This document shows positions 1 to 10,634 of a stretch of DNA of 64,000 nt, in pieces; the first letter of the stretch is position 1, and every line of letters starts with the position of its first letter. The notes under the pieces are model-generated. The model was not told where the DNA came from. It was given only the letters and a program-made list of their open reading frames with translations, and ran no database searches. Source of the DNA: Magnolia sinica (Eukaryota; Streptophyta; Magnoliopsida; Magnoliales; Magnoliaceae); assembly GCF_029962835.1 (NCBI RefSeq), contig NC_080584.1, positions 78,210,862 through 78,274,861 of the forward strand, written 5' to 3'. Position numbers and translations under genes: made by a program.

Positions 1-311
1 TGAAATATTCACGGGGCCACACAACTTTTGAATCAGGATAATATCCTTGTTTTCAATTTATCCCAGTAGGAATGACGTTATGAACAGTATAGATGGTATG
101 TAAACATCAGTACCGTCGACTCCAAGGATGTTTCAACTGTAGGAATTTCACTACCTACCTTATCCTTTAGCACAGCCGACTTGAGCCTTGGATCCACTTC
201 ACTCTTGGTCTAAGTCATAAAATGAGCTCACAAAACAGATGGACGAGGTGGATTTCTCACAAACATCACAATTAACCCCACCTAGGTTTCCAAGGCAGGA
301 ACTTCCGTGGG
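1..311. mobile_element. MITE, family F, cut by window edge
   Basis: This is the right-hand part of a short non-autonomous DNA transposon. It matches the complete copy at 62246-62772 segment by segment: the middle with 'aggaatgacgttatgaacagtatag', the 'gtggatttctcacaaacatcacaat' block, then 'ccccacctaggtt' and 'caggaacttcc'. The left end lies outside the window and the right terminus looks eroded. Confidence 0.7.
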
Positions 312-1158
312 TTGGGTACTTCACGGCTAGTCCCGAGACAAGGATAGGTTAGGGACCTAAGGGCCACTGTGATGTATGGATTTGATCTATACCGTCCATG
401 CATTTTTCCATGTCATTTTAGGATGGGGCCACACGGGAGTGGCTCAACATTTTTGGGGGCCTTAGGCAAGTCATAAAAATGAGGCTTTTTAGTTTATTTT
501 TAAAAAAAAATTAATAAATTTAAAATTAAACCATAAATTTGCTTCTTACCTTTTTAGAAAAATGATGTTAGAATTTAATTTTTTGAGAACTTAATTAGCA
601 ATAAAGTAGGTAGTTGTGGTCCTAGGTTTTAGGAGAAGAATTTACCGTGAATGATACTATTATTTTGAAAAGAGACAATAGAGTTAGACTGTTATTATTG
701 GTAGTGCTAGTTTCTAAGATTTATTTTTTATTTTCAATTTCAAATTGTAAACTAATTTTTAGATGTTCCTATTTAGTAGGCCTTTCAATAAGTTTTATTT
801 CAAAAATTTTAAGCTTTTTATCTTCTTCTTAATTTTAATTTTGCTATAATACAAGACCTTCATAATTAAGAAATTTTAATTTTGCTATAATATATGGCTT
901 TCATAATTAGGGGGCCTTAGGCGATTGCCTCACTTGCCTACCCCTTAGAGCTGCCCATGGGGCCACAAAAATGAGGCAAATCAAGGTTTAAGTGAATCAC
1001 CAAATGGGGATTAAACGATAATATTAAAAACTTCTTAGGTGCCATGTAAGTTTTGGATCAAGCTAACCTATGTGTTTTACCTTCACCTAGGTCTCTGTGA
1101 ACTTATGAAGGGGTCAGTCCCTATCTCGAGACCGGCAGTGCAGTACCCAATCCGCGCC
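312..1158. mobile_element. MITE (family H), split by a nested insertion
   Basis: The left end (ttgggtacttcacggctagtcccgag) is a diverged inverted copy of the right end, whose reverse complement reads ttgggtactgcactgccggtctcgag. The terminal 'ccaatccgcg' matches the other MITEs here. The nested element at 434-956 splits it. I found no convincing target duplication for the outer element. Confidence 0.5.
434..956. mobile_element. Nested short DNA transposon with 11-bp flanking duplication
   Basis: The 11-mer atggggccaca occurs at 423-433 and again at 957-967, with about 520 bp between the copies. The inserted DNA is AT-rich and starts and ends with related G-rich 'gggggccttaggc' blocks plus a weak terminal inversion (gggagtggctc against gggcagctct). 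It resembles hAT-type non-autonomous elements, although 11 bp exceeds the usual 8-bp hAT duplication, so the exact borders may be off by a few bases. Short reading frames inside are not genes. Confidence 0.5.
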
Positions 1159-1249
1159 TCTTAAAAGATGGGGCACTAACACGTGGATGCTATCATGTGG
1201 GTGCATCCACGTCAGTTACCACATGAAGGGCATGGACTAGGTACTACCC

Positions 1250-1745
1250 CGCCTGTTCCAACTTAAGATATGTTGGTATTTGTAGGGCCACCATGACGTA
1301 TTGATTTCATCCACACCACCCATTCATTTTATTTATTTTTTCATATTATTTTAAATTATGAGCCAAACAATAAGAAAGATCCAAGTCTCAAGTGAACCAC
1401 ACAATGGAAATTAAATTCCTACTTAAATTCCTACCATTAAAAAATTGTTGGGACCGCGGAAGTTTTGGATCAAGATGATATTTGGTTTTTCACTTCATCC
1501 AAGTGTATATGACCATATCAACATATTGGATGGCAAATAAACAACACGATAGGCCTTAAGATGGTTTCAATGGTGGTCGTCCATAGCACCGCTGCTTCCC
1601 GTGGTGTGGTTAACTTGAGCCTTGGATTAGCCTTATGTTTTGGCTAATATTCTAAAATAATATGGAAAAGTGGATGGATGGTGTGGATAAAATCCATATA
1701 TAATGGTGGCCCTTTAGTTGCCCCTTAAATCTCGACGGCTCCTTG
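1250..1745. mobile_element. MITE remnant
   Basis: The inner terminal repeats face each other: gggccaccatgacgtatt at about 1282 and the inverted ccatatataatggtggccc at about 1692-1712, each next to a 'catccacaccacccat'-type block. The middle carries the usual 'aaaattgttgggaccgcggaagttttggatcaa' segment of this superfamily. The outer ends are unclear. Just upstream, 1181-1190 and 1203-1212 form a perfect 10-bp inverted repeat (acgtggatgc / gcatccacgt). Confidence 0.45.
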
Positions 1746-1994
1746 TCTTATCATCTTGCCAGTCGTGATTTCGTAAAAAGTACTTCAAGCATCCTTAAAG
1801 ATCTTTAGTATGTTATATCTTTCTTTTGATATAACACATGTCTATTCTCTTTATATAACACATATCTATTCTTAATTGGCTATTTTATGAACGGTCAGAA
1901 ATAGAGAATAACATTGCCCTCCACGTCACTTTGCCTTTGGTTTAAAAGGTGAGAGCGATGTTGATTCATCGTTCGGCGTAATAAATATGACTAC

Positions 1995-2330
1995 TCAGCC
2001 AAGCAAAAACATCAAATTCAGTCATCTTGATCGAAAAATATCAAAGTCAAGCATCTTGATCGAAGTCGATTGTCTTGTTTGAAAAACATTAAAGTTAGTC
2101 ATTTTGGTCGAATTCGGCCATCTTGATCGAAAAACATCAAATTCGGTCATCTTAGTCGAATTCAGTCGTCTTGATCGAAAAACATCAAATTCAATTGTCT
2201 TGGTCAAAAAATATCAAAGTTGTTACCTTGGTCGAATTCAGTCATCTTGATCAAAACACATCAAATTCACCTGTCTTAGTTAAATTCAGTCATCTCGATC
2301 GAAAAATATCAAAGTCAGTCGCGACGATGA
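1995..2330. repeat. Minisatellite, about six units of roughly 50-55 bp
   Basis: The unit alternates 'tcatcttgatcgaaaaacatcaaa' with 'ttcggtcatcttggtcgaa', with substitutions between copies. It gives an open but repetitive minus-strand frame (2022-2207) with F-D-V-F-R-S-R-type repeats. I treat that frame as a by-product of the array. The repeats are contiguous with no unique spacers, so this is not a CRISPR array. Confidence 0.75.
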
Positions 2331-2760
2331 AGATTGTTAGTTAGTCCATTCCAAATAAGGCTTATGATAGACTAGAGTAGTAGTATTGCCCATAATTAGA
2401 CTTGCTATTTCTTGGACCAATTGCATAATTCGATCACACTTCAGATGGTGTGGTTCAACCACTGGTAGTAGTTCTACACTTAATTGGTTTTACCTTCCAT
2501 GATAAGGTGGATTCCCAAGGAATGACTGCCCCCCCCCCCCCCACCCACCCAAGATTGTCAGTCAGTCCATTCCAAATAAGGCTTATGATAGATGGGAGTA
2601 GTAGTATTGCCCATAATTAGGCTTGCTATTTCTTAGACCAATTGCATAATTCGATTACAATTCAATTGGAGTAGTTCAACCACTAGTAGTAGTTCTACAC
2701 TTAACCAGTTTTGCCTTCCATGATAAGGTGGATTCCTAAGAAACGACTGCCTCCCCCCCA
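2331..2760. repeat. Tandem duplication of a 221-bp unit
   Basis: Two consecutive copies begin 'agattgttagttagtccattcc' (2331) and 'agattgtcagtcagtccattcc' (2552). They run in parallel through 'ttatgatag', 'ttgctatttctt', 'gtagtagttctacactta' and 'ccatgataaggtggattcc'. Each ends in a C-rich run (2529-2542 is an uninterrupted C tract). The duplication starts exactly where the minisatellite ends. Confidence 0.8.
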
Positions 2761-4399
2761 AGTTATACCTTGGTTTCCTTCTGTAGGAATAACATTTCTA
2801 ACCTCCCATTCTAGTCACTTAAATTTAGTAGGTAGCGGAAGATTTCATACTTCCTATAAGGGAGTAGGAGGGGTGTTCCGCCATAGAGGATGCTTGCAAT
2901 ATTGGTTGTATCAGGGCTATCAGTGCTAGATGTTCGATAAAACTAGTATCAACCTATAATTAAGGTGCCACGATATTCTTTTGACAAAAAGAGCTATCAT
3001 CTTATTCATGTTTTCGACATGGTTGGCTATCCATATACTTAAAGTTTCAGATTGAACTCATAACTGTTTGGCGACATGCTAAATTCTTTGTTACATATTG
3101 AGCATTCTAGCTAATAAAAATTTCAAGAGGATTAATTCGAAATGAAGATGACCTATCCGGATTTAATGGAAGAGGTATGGATTCGGTAGTAAACATAACT
3201 GCTCATGTGCTTGATGAACCTATCTTTGGTTTATGACTTCATAAGACTAATGCACCAGTAAGTATAATAATACTTAGAGTCTCACTGAGCGTGCCAAAAA
3301 TTGTTGGCACTCGATTTATTTTATGTCATGTGCGGTGTGTGCTAGCGTGCCATAATCAATATACAAGCTTGATTCAAACCAATCAACTCCAACCTCAAGC
3401 ATTGAAATAAGCAAATACGTCCAATATGAATGTATATGACTGAAATTTAATAAGATCGGTCGCCTACTCAACCACTTGTAGAATTTTGTAAAGATCAAGC
3501 GATAATTAGAGGGTGGGGTTCTTCCTCCCAAAGTGGGTTGTGTTTTGCCTTTAATAAGAAATGACTTTTTAGTATACCAGTGCAATCAAACAAAAGGAAA
3601 AAGTCACAATTGGTCACTATGAGCGGCTGTAAGAATGTGTCTCTTGAAAGAATTGCTAATATTGGATAAATATCAAGTCCAATGTATGAGAGTAGGCCTG
3701 AATTACAACTAAGGATTACTTATACTAGATTATTGCTAATCTTATGGTAGATTGAGATAAGGTAAATTGATATATTTGATTTGATTTGATTGGTGTGAGA
3801 TGCCTTGTTCTGTAGATATCCCCTACTAATAGATTTCTCCTACTACTCTCTTTCATACGTTTTTCTCCTTCAATCCGACTGTTATGGTAACTGAAAAGTC
3901 ACTACATTAGACTTCTACATCCATTTTCCCTTTCTTAATACATGTCTCTATGACTGTTCCTCTTCCGCTCGACAACTTTCTACTTCTAGACACCTCTCGA
4001 CCGCTTGGTCTGCTCCTGAACACCTCTTGACCGCATCTTTTCTCTTAGCCACACCTTGCTAGATGCCTCTTAGCCACCCGGTTTACTTTAAAATACTTCA
4101 CAGCAGCTCCTTTTTGTATAAGCAGGTCAAATATTCCTGAAGATCTCTATAACGTTATATTTTTTTTCTTGTTATAACATATGTTCATCTCTAATTAACT
4201 ACCTCATAAATGTTGAGAAATAGGGTATAGCATGACCCATACAGGACCCACCCATGATATGTAATATTTATATATAACCCATCCAAACCTTCTTAAAAGA
4301 ATATATCACTCCCAATGGGATGAACGGAGAACACAAGTATAGCCTGATCAAATTTTCCTTGCCCTCATGTTTCCGTGCTGGTTATTTAATCCCCATGTT

Positions 4400-6335
4400 T
4401 TTATATGCGACGTGTGCAACTAAAGTTTTCTATGTTCTTCATATTTCGACTCCCGTCTCAACATGAGCCCGTGAAATTGATGTAACTGATATGTTGGTAG
4501 GCCCATGTAACTTTGTCTTCATGTGGAGCTCATTGGAATATCGATTTGAAATCCACCGGTCCATCATTGTCACCCGATCATGTTACGATGACAACTCAAA
4601 AATTTGAACCAAATCCATTACTAAAGTGGGCTTTACCATAAGAAACAATAGGAATTAAAAGCACCATTGAAACTTTGTTAAGGCCGCGGAACTTTTGTAA
4701 AAGACTGGTATATGTGTCGTTTTCATTATCCTTAGAGGAAACACTAGTCTCTAAGCCAGCTGGATAACATGTGCACGTCCCGCTGAGGCCACGAAGGTTT
4801 CAGTTGCGGGTGCATATATCCCCATTAGTTCCTGTGGTGTGGTCCACCTGGGTCTTATATCTGACTCATTTTCGAACATGATATGGCCACGTTGATATAG
4901 GGAGTGAATTTCACACAGAGATTGAGGTGGGCTTCATGTGACTTTGTAATGCCTACGGTGATGTTTATCTATCATCCAAGCTATTGATGAGGTCAGACAA
5001 GCCTGGCGAATGCAAAAAAATACAAATGTCAGCTAGATTGAAAGCTTTCCTGGGCCCAAGAAGCTTTACACCACAGGGGTTCAATTTTTACTGTTCCTGT
5101 GGTGTGGTCCACTTTAAGTTTGGATATACTTCAATTTCAAGGCTCGTCCCTAGAATGAGCTAGCAAAACGGATGGCTCGCATTAACAGAACACATACATT
5201 ATGGTAGGTCCCACAGAATCCTGACACAACGTAATTAATCGGGAAGCGGATTGGTTGGTGTACCAGACACCGGCCATATAGCTAATGTGTTGATGGCAGC
5301 AAGTTCTGGGGGTCCTATCATAAGGTATGTATTATATCCAAACCGTCCATCCATTGGACGAGCTTGTTGTAAGGCTTGAGCCAAAAAAATAAGACAGATC
5401 TAAAGATCGGACCACACTGTAAAAAGCAGTGGGGGATTGAACGTCTACCATTGAAACTCTTTTGGGGTTACAGAAGTTTTGGATCAATATGAATTTTTTT
5501 TTCCCTCGTCATCCAGTTGATGTTTGGATATGATTGGATGGAAAATAAATGTTATACTAGGCCCTAAGAATGTTTTAACGGTAAAAATCATTATCCCCAC
5601 TGCTATTTGTGGCGTGATCCAGTTGATGTTTGGATATGATTTATTTTTTAGCACATGCTGTAAAATGATTTCGAAAAATGGATGAACGGTGTGGATATAA
5701 TAAATATATTATTTTGGAGCCCACGTAACTATGACCTCCTTTTAACCGTTTTTACAACTCGGAGCTCGAGGAGCGTAAGCATTCGTCTTCGCACAACACC
5801 CACCCACACCAGATATATCGCTAGTGTGTCCTACACCAGCCAATCCGCTTCCAATTAATCGGTGTCCCTCAGGTCCCCTGTCATCGGAATCCGATTCGGT
5901 CGTGACATCGCCAGCAACGACCTCGGTACTCGTAGATATCGTAGCCCCACCATGAAGCACATGTTTTATCCACTCAATCTATTAATTTTGCTAGCTCATA
6001 TTAAGGTATGGCCTAAAAATAAGGCAGAACCAAATTATAGGTGGACCAGAACGTAATTAACAGTGGTGATTAAATGCTTATTATTGTAAACTTTATTCTT
6101 CTTCTTTTTTTTGTTTTTTCACATGCGCAGATTTCACCACTATTTTCTATGGTGGGGTCCACTTGAACTTTAGATCTATCTCTTTCTCTTTGTAATACCA
6201 TAAAACGATCTCTAAAAATGGTTGGACGGTATGGATACAACACATGCATCATGGTGTGGTCCACGTAGCTTGTTGATGTCACTTCAGTAGCCATTTGGCT
6301 ACCGACCTTGTCAGTATCCAATCCGCGCCCCATCA
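4400..6335. mobile_element. MITE-derived block, two or more fragmentary elements
   Basis: This block is made of recognisable MITE pieces: 'tgtggtgtggtccac', 'tatccaaaccgtccatccat', 'gtaaaatgatttcgaaaaatgg', 'catcatggtgtggtccac' and terminal 'tatccaatccgcgcccc' near 6306-6323. One older element seems to end about 5885 (ggaatccgatt). Another may span about 5890-6325. The complete, younger element at 5242-5852 interrupts the older one. There is no coding sequence. Confidence 0.45.
5242..5852. mobile_element. Complete MITE, family B, 9-bp target duplication
   Basis: The target duplication aattaatcg is exact at 5233-5241 and 5853-5861. The left end ggaagcggattggttggtgta is the inverted counterpart of the right end tacaccagccaatccgcttcc. 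A 9-bp duplication with GG-A-A-type ends points to mobilisation by a Mutator-like transposase, which this element does not encode. Length is 611 bp. Confidence 0.85.
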
Positions 6336-6342
6336 TCATCAC

Positions 6343-6771
6343 AGTACAGTGGACCTTAGGAGGATTTTAATAATGGATACCCAATCACTTTTGTGTTTAG
6401 GTGGTGTGGTCCACCTGAGATTGGATATCCATCATTAAAATCCTCCTAAGGTCTACTGTACTGTTTATTTGAAATCCAATCTGTTTATTAGGTCATGCAG
6501 GCCCAGATGAAGTGGTAAAACAAAAAATCATCTCGATCTAAAACTTTTATGGCCCCCAAAATGTTTTTAATGGTTGACGCTCATTCAACACTGTTTCCTG
6601 TAATGTGGTCCATTTCAGACTGGGATATACCTCATTTTTTGTCTTATGCTGTAAAATGATCTTCAAAAATAGATAGACGGCATGGATGAAACACATACAT
6701 CATGGTGGGGCCCACAGAGCACTGACCACCGGCCATTGGCTGGTGTCAGGGGGAGTAGCCAATCCGTTTCC
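6343..6771. mobile_element. Rearranged family A MITE with internal fold-back
   Basis: The right two-thirds matches the family A element at 42193-42728 in reverse orientation and ends in the canonical 'gtagccaatccgtttcc'. The left third is an inverted copy of the element's own middle: 'gtggaccttaggaggatttta' at 6351 pairs with the inverted 'attaaaatcctcctaaggtctac' at about 6438-6460. The left terminus is missing. Confidence 0.7.
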
Positions 6772-6989
6772 CCGCCACAGATACACCATCACCTGGGAGC
6801 ATACACGTCAGCAAGGAAGTAAAACCAGAGAGGATCGCCTTGTGTGCCGTGGTAGCAGCGGTAGTCGTGCCACGAGACGCCAGCCTCGCCTCCCCCACAC
6901 ATTCGCTTCCCTTCTCATTTTTATATTCCTTTTATTATTATTTAAAAAATAAAATCTTAAAAGAAATTTCTCAATATAAAATTCCAATC

Positions 6990-8955
6990 ATATTATTCGA
7001 GGTTCAGATCACCAACCGTACGGGCACATGAGTTGTCTAATTAAGGATTAGAATGGTATATCGTAGGACATAAAATGCATATATGACGTAAAGCTATGCT
7101 GGGCTAGGATAGGTGGAGAAATAATCTGGCCATGCATGCCAGCCCGGCACCAGGCCATTTGAGTAAGTCCAAGCCCATCGAAATTTCACTCTGTCCAGTG
7201 GGTCGCCAGGCTCATTACCATTCTTAATTGTATACACTGCTGGGATTCTACAACTGTAAGTTCTCAAAAGAAAAGGCAAAACAAAAGAAAAAGAAAAGAA
7301 AATGAACAAGAAAAGGAGAATGGACTGCATTTTTAGAATTTTGGAATTTTGATGGTTGATTGATCACTGGACCATCACTAACTCAATAATTACGTGTACC
7401 TACCTAGTGTGAAATTCTTTTGGGCTGTGATATATCTAAATACGCTGAATTGATTTGGAAAGTTAGGATGGAGTTAGATAAATGCCAGGTGTACAGTAGC
7501 CATCATCATATTATCTCCGTTTTAGCAAGGGCATGCACAGTGGGAGCAGATTTCATTTTAGTCAAGCTAATGCCCAATTCGATCAATCCGTGGCCATGGG
7601 CTCGTCTTAATTAATGTGTTGTGTGTGTGTGTATATGTTGTCCATCCGTTTTGGTAGATTATTTCAAGACATGAGCTCAAAAATGAAGCTGATCGAAATC
7701 TCAGGTAGAACACACCGCAGGAGTGATTGAACACTACCTTAAAGTTCTTGATGACCATGAAGTTTTGGATTAAGTTAATTTGCATTTCCTTTCATCCAGG
7801 TCTACGTGATCTTATCAACCGTTAGGATGGTAAATAAACATTATTTTGGGTCCTACGAAGTTTTAAATGATGACAAACAAATATGAAGGCGACCCAACAG
7901 TCCCGGCCTGACCATACTCGGTGTTACCCTAATCTGACTGAATCCACTCCCACTGGGACCCAGGTTATTCAACTTTCATATAAAAGAATATATACAGTGC
8001 AGTGGGCTTAGGTTACCGTCATGCATATGGAAATGGATAGTAATATTCTTCCAGAGAATGTATGCTCTCCTCGGTGGCGAGAAAAGAAAAAACATAAAAA
8101 TAAAAAAAATCATTCTTTTCCTTTTTCCTTTTCTTTTTCTTTTTTTTTTTATATTTTTAATTTCCCCTTTTGGTGGTAAGAAGAGAGGAAGCTTAAGATA
8201 GATCTCCTTTTCACCTGGAAGAAAGCCAGCTGCAGCTCAATCCATTCTGCAAAGTAGGCAGGGTTTGGGCCGGGCCAGACAAGCTAGCATTTGGCAGGAT
8301 ACCTGACTTACAGATCTGACTCTGATGAAATTGATTGGGCCCAGGCCCATCCGACCCACCTAAGCTGCCCCAAAAGTTTATAAAATATTCTATTCCCAAC
8401 TGAAATATTTCTAATCCATCCAGCGATCAGGCAGGATGCACGTATACAATGAAATAAGCACTTGGAGGGCAACGAATCAATCATATTCAATCAAGGCAGA
8501 AGGGTTGTCTAATCAAGGATTACAATGAGTTATCCGTGGTACATAAGACATGCATGTATGAAATGGTGGTGGGGATGGGTACCGTTGGGCTAAAATGAAT
8601 TGGGCCCAAACCCATCCCGGAAATTAACCGATCATGCATCCAGGCACAACCCCGGCATAGGTCCAACCCAACCAAATATGGGTTGGTGCAGGTACCGGCC
8701 TATTGCCACTCTTAACCCCACACTCTCTAGGATCCTACAACTCTCTTCGCGGGCTCATGAAAAAAGAAAAAGGAAAAAAAGCAAAAGAAAATATAAAAAA
8801 ATAAAAAAGAAAAAGGAAGAAAAGCAAAGTATAAAAATATAAAAAAAAAAAAAAAAAAAGTAAAAGGAAAAAAAAAAAAAAAGTAAATAAAATATAAAAA
8901 AGAAAAAAGAAAAGGACAAGAAACGGAAGACTGTTTATCTGCCATTTATCCATGT
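6990..8955. repeat. Diverged direct repeat with A-rich tails (6990-7335 and 8480-8955)
   Basis: Both copies share 'gttgtctaat.aaggatta.aatg', a 'cataa.a.atgcat.tatga' block, a 'gggcccaagccca' type section, 'ctcttaa...cacac.ctaggatcctacaact' and then a purine-rich tract (7258-7325 and 8758-8930), followed by 'gaagactgtttatctgccattta' or its counterpart. An A-rich 3' tail suggests retroposition, but the homology continues past the tail, so a segmental duplication is equally possible. Between them, 7620-7880 is a MITE remnant and 8100-8150 is T-rich. Confidence 0.5.
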
Positions 8956-9645
8956 CTTTCTTTTGTGCTCACTGATTAGGTGCATCTATCCAGTGTGTTC
9001 TTTTTAACTTTGTGCCATATAGGCCCAACGATTTGAACAGTTTGGATTGAATTACCTATATTTCATATGTACAGTGGCTTAGCATATTATTGCAATCATA
9101 GACCGTTGGTTTTGTGTGGACCATAAAGCTCTTGTCGAAATCACTGAGAGAAGGTTATGGTAGTGTGCATGCATACGGATGGTTATACTCTTTCAGTGTA
9201 TTATTCATGCTCTTCTCGTTCAATAGATGTTCGGTCTTTCTCCTCCTCTTACGCAAAGGTGTCCAAAGGAGAGAACATTTTCTAAAAGAAGAGTCCAGTA
9301 CGCTGCTTGGTGGGCCAGCATGATTCTTGGCTTGGAAAATCTTCTAAGTGTGACCCACATGATGGACAGCTTGGATATCACTCTCACGTGCCATGAATGG
9401 AGGCATGTGGATGGGATTACAGCTCTATATAACGAGCTTCCGTTTTTGGTTTCTCTCTACGAGAATCATAGATAGAGAAGATTGTATTTTGATTATTGCA
9501 AAGACTTCTGTATCTGTCAAACGACCTTAGCTCCGGGTATGCTCTTCCTTTACTCCAAAATTTCTCTGCATTTTCCTTCTTATTCGTCTTCCCGTCTCTG
9601 TATGGTGATCGCCAGAGCTTTTCATTACTTGGTTTCCCACTGTGT
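8956..9645. other. Non-coding stretch, nothing recognised
   Basis: Small open frames occur (9114-9475), but none shows a domain or a start context that I can support. The stretch ends at the LINE target duplication. Confidence 0.5.
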
Positions 9646-9659
9646 AGATGCTAGGCAAC

Positions 9660-10074
9660 CTTCTTTTTTTCTTTTTTCTTTTTTTTTTTTTTTTGTTTTG
9701 TTTTGTTTTAACTGGGTGTATATATATTCCAAAAATGACATACATCAAAATGGGTCTCCCGGGGACAAAAAGGAACCAGGAGAGCCAGATATAACTCTGT
9801 ACAGTCTGAACAAAAAATTAAAAAAAAAACCCCAAAACTACCTATGGGCTTCTCTAATTGAGCCCAGACCAAACTTATCTAACCTATATAGGCCCCTAAC
9901 ACAAACCAGGAGATCTGAAACAGTAACAAAAGTCGACTGAAGTTGGTTCATCGCAGCAGCCTTTGTCAGGCCATCACTGGGCCTTCCTTCCCTCGGAATT
10001 AGGGAAATAAAAAAAATGGCCCTTTCCCTCAATTTGCTGATCCTAGCCCACCAATATCACCATTTCCACACTGG
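9660..10074 (-). mobile_element. 5'-truncated L1-type LINE (3' end only)
   Basis: A 14-bp target duplication, agatgctaggcaac, is exact at 9646-9659 and 10075-10088. The low-coordinate end is a long T tract (9661-9710), which is the poly(A) tail of a minus-strand element. Reading minus from about 10032 to 9838 gives a short frame with 'IPREGRPSDGLTKAA', resembling the last helix of the RNase H domain at the C-terminus of plant L1 ORF2. The rest is 3' UTR. Target-primed reverse transcription with 5' truncation is the usual explanation for such a structure. Confidence 0.85.
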
Positions 10075-10088
10075 AGATGCTAGGCAAC

Positions 10089-10629
10089 TTATCAGATGGG
10101 CCATGACTTACAAAACAGATGAGCCGCTGGATATTGGCAATATTTTTTCCAGGCCATCTACCTGTTTCTACTAGCTAGGACACATAATTGTTGATGAGCT
10201 AGATTACTGTGGCGGATCAGTTACATTGTGGGACCTTCCTGATGGACAGCTTGGTTCATGCACACATGTGAGCCAGTGACACATGTATGGGCTAAGCAAA
10301 ACATAGAAAGCTCTCATAGCACAAAGTTTGAGAACATAATAGTTGCATGGGTTTTGTTGCCATTTACATCACCTGTACCTTCCGTTAAGTCAGTTCCTGT
10401 TCTTTCACAATGGTTGAAACATTACAGCAAAAGAATGGTCTTAAATATCTGTGATATAACCTATCTTGTATGAGTGATCTGACCATCCATTTTGTATGCA
10501 ACCGACTGGAAGGTCTGGATCACCTGGCAAGTGTGATTTTTTCGGGGATCCTAGAAATAGTGGACCTAACAAACGGTCCATACAGGTGATGTGGATGCCC
10601 ATGGTCCAAATGCAACTACATGCATGGAA
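10089..10629. other. Non-coding stretch, nothing recognised
   Basis: No domain, RNA gene or clear repeat was seen between the LINE and the solo LTR. The short open frames here lack any family resemblance. Confidence 0.5.
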
Positions 10630-10634
10630 GGTTC

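Larger units (their letters stand above)
1765..4240. repeat. Pair of diverged direct repeats (1765-1925 and 4085-4240)
   Basis: Both segments run through tacttca, an 'agatct' site, a ttatat...ataacatatgttcat stretch, 'taattaactacctcataaa', then a 'gaaatagagaata / gaaatagggtata' stretch. They lie about 2.3 kb apart in the same orientation and could be remnants of two LTRs enclosing the minisatellite and tandem duplication. No LTR ends, primer site or coding domain can be recognised, so this is only a possibility. From 2761 to 4084 I see no gene. Confidence 0.4.

Noticed and set aside
1995..2330. CRISPR-like direct repeats
   Set aside because: The units vary, are contiguous, have no unique spacers, and the DNA is plant nuclear.
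8727..8953. Phe-rich minus-strand frames
   Set aside because: They are translations of an A-rich tract.
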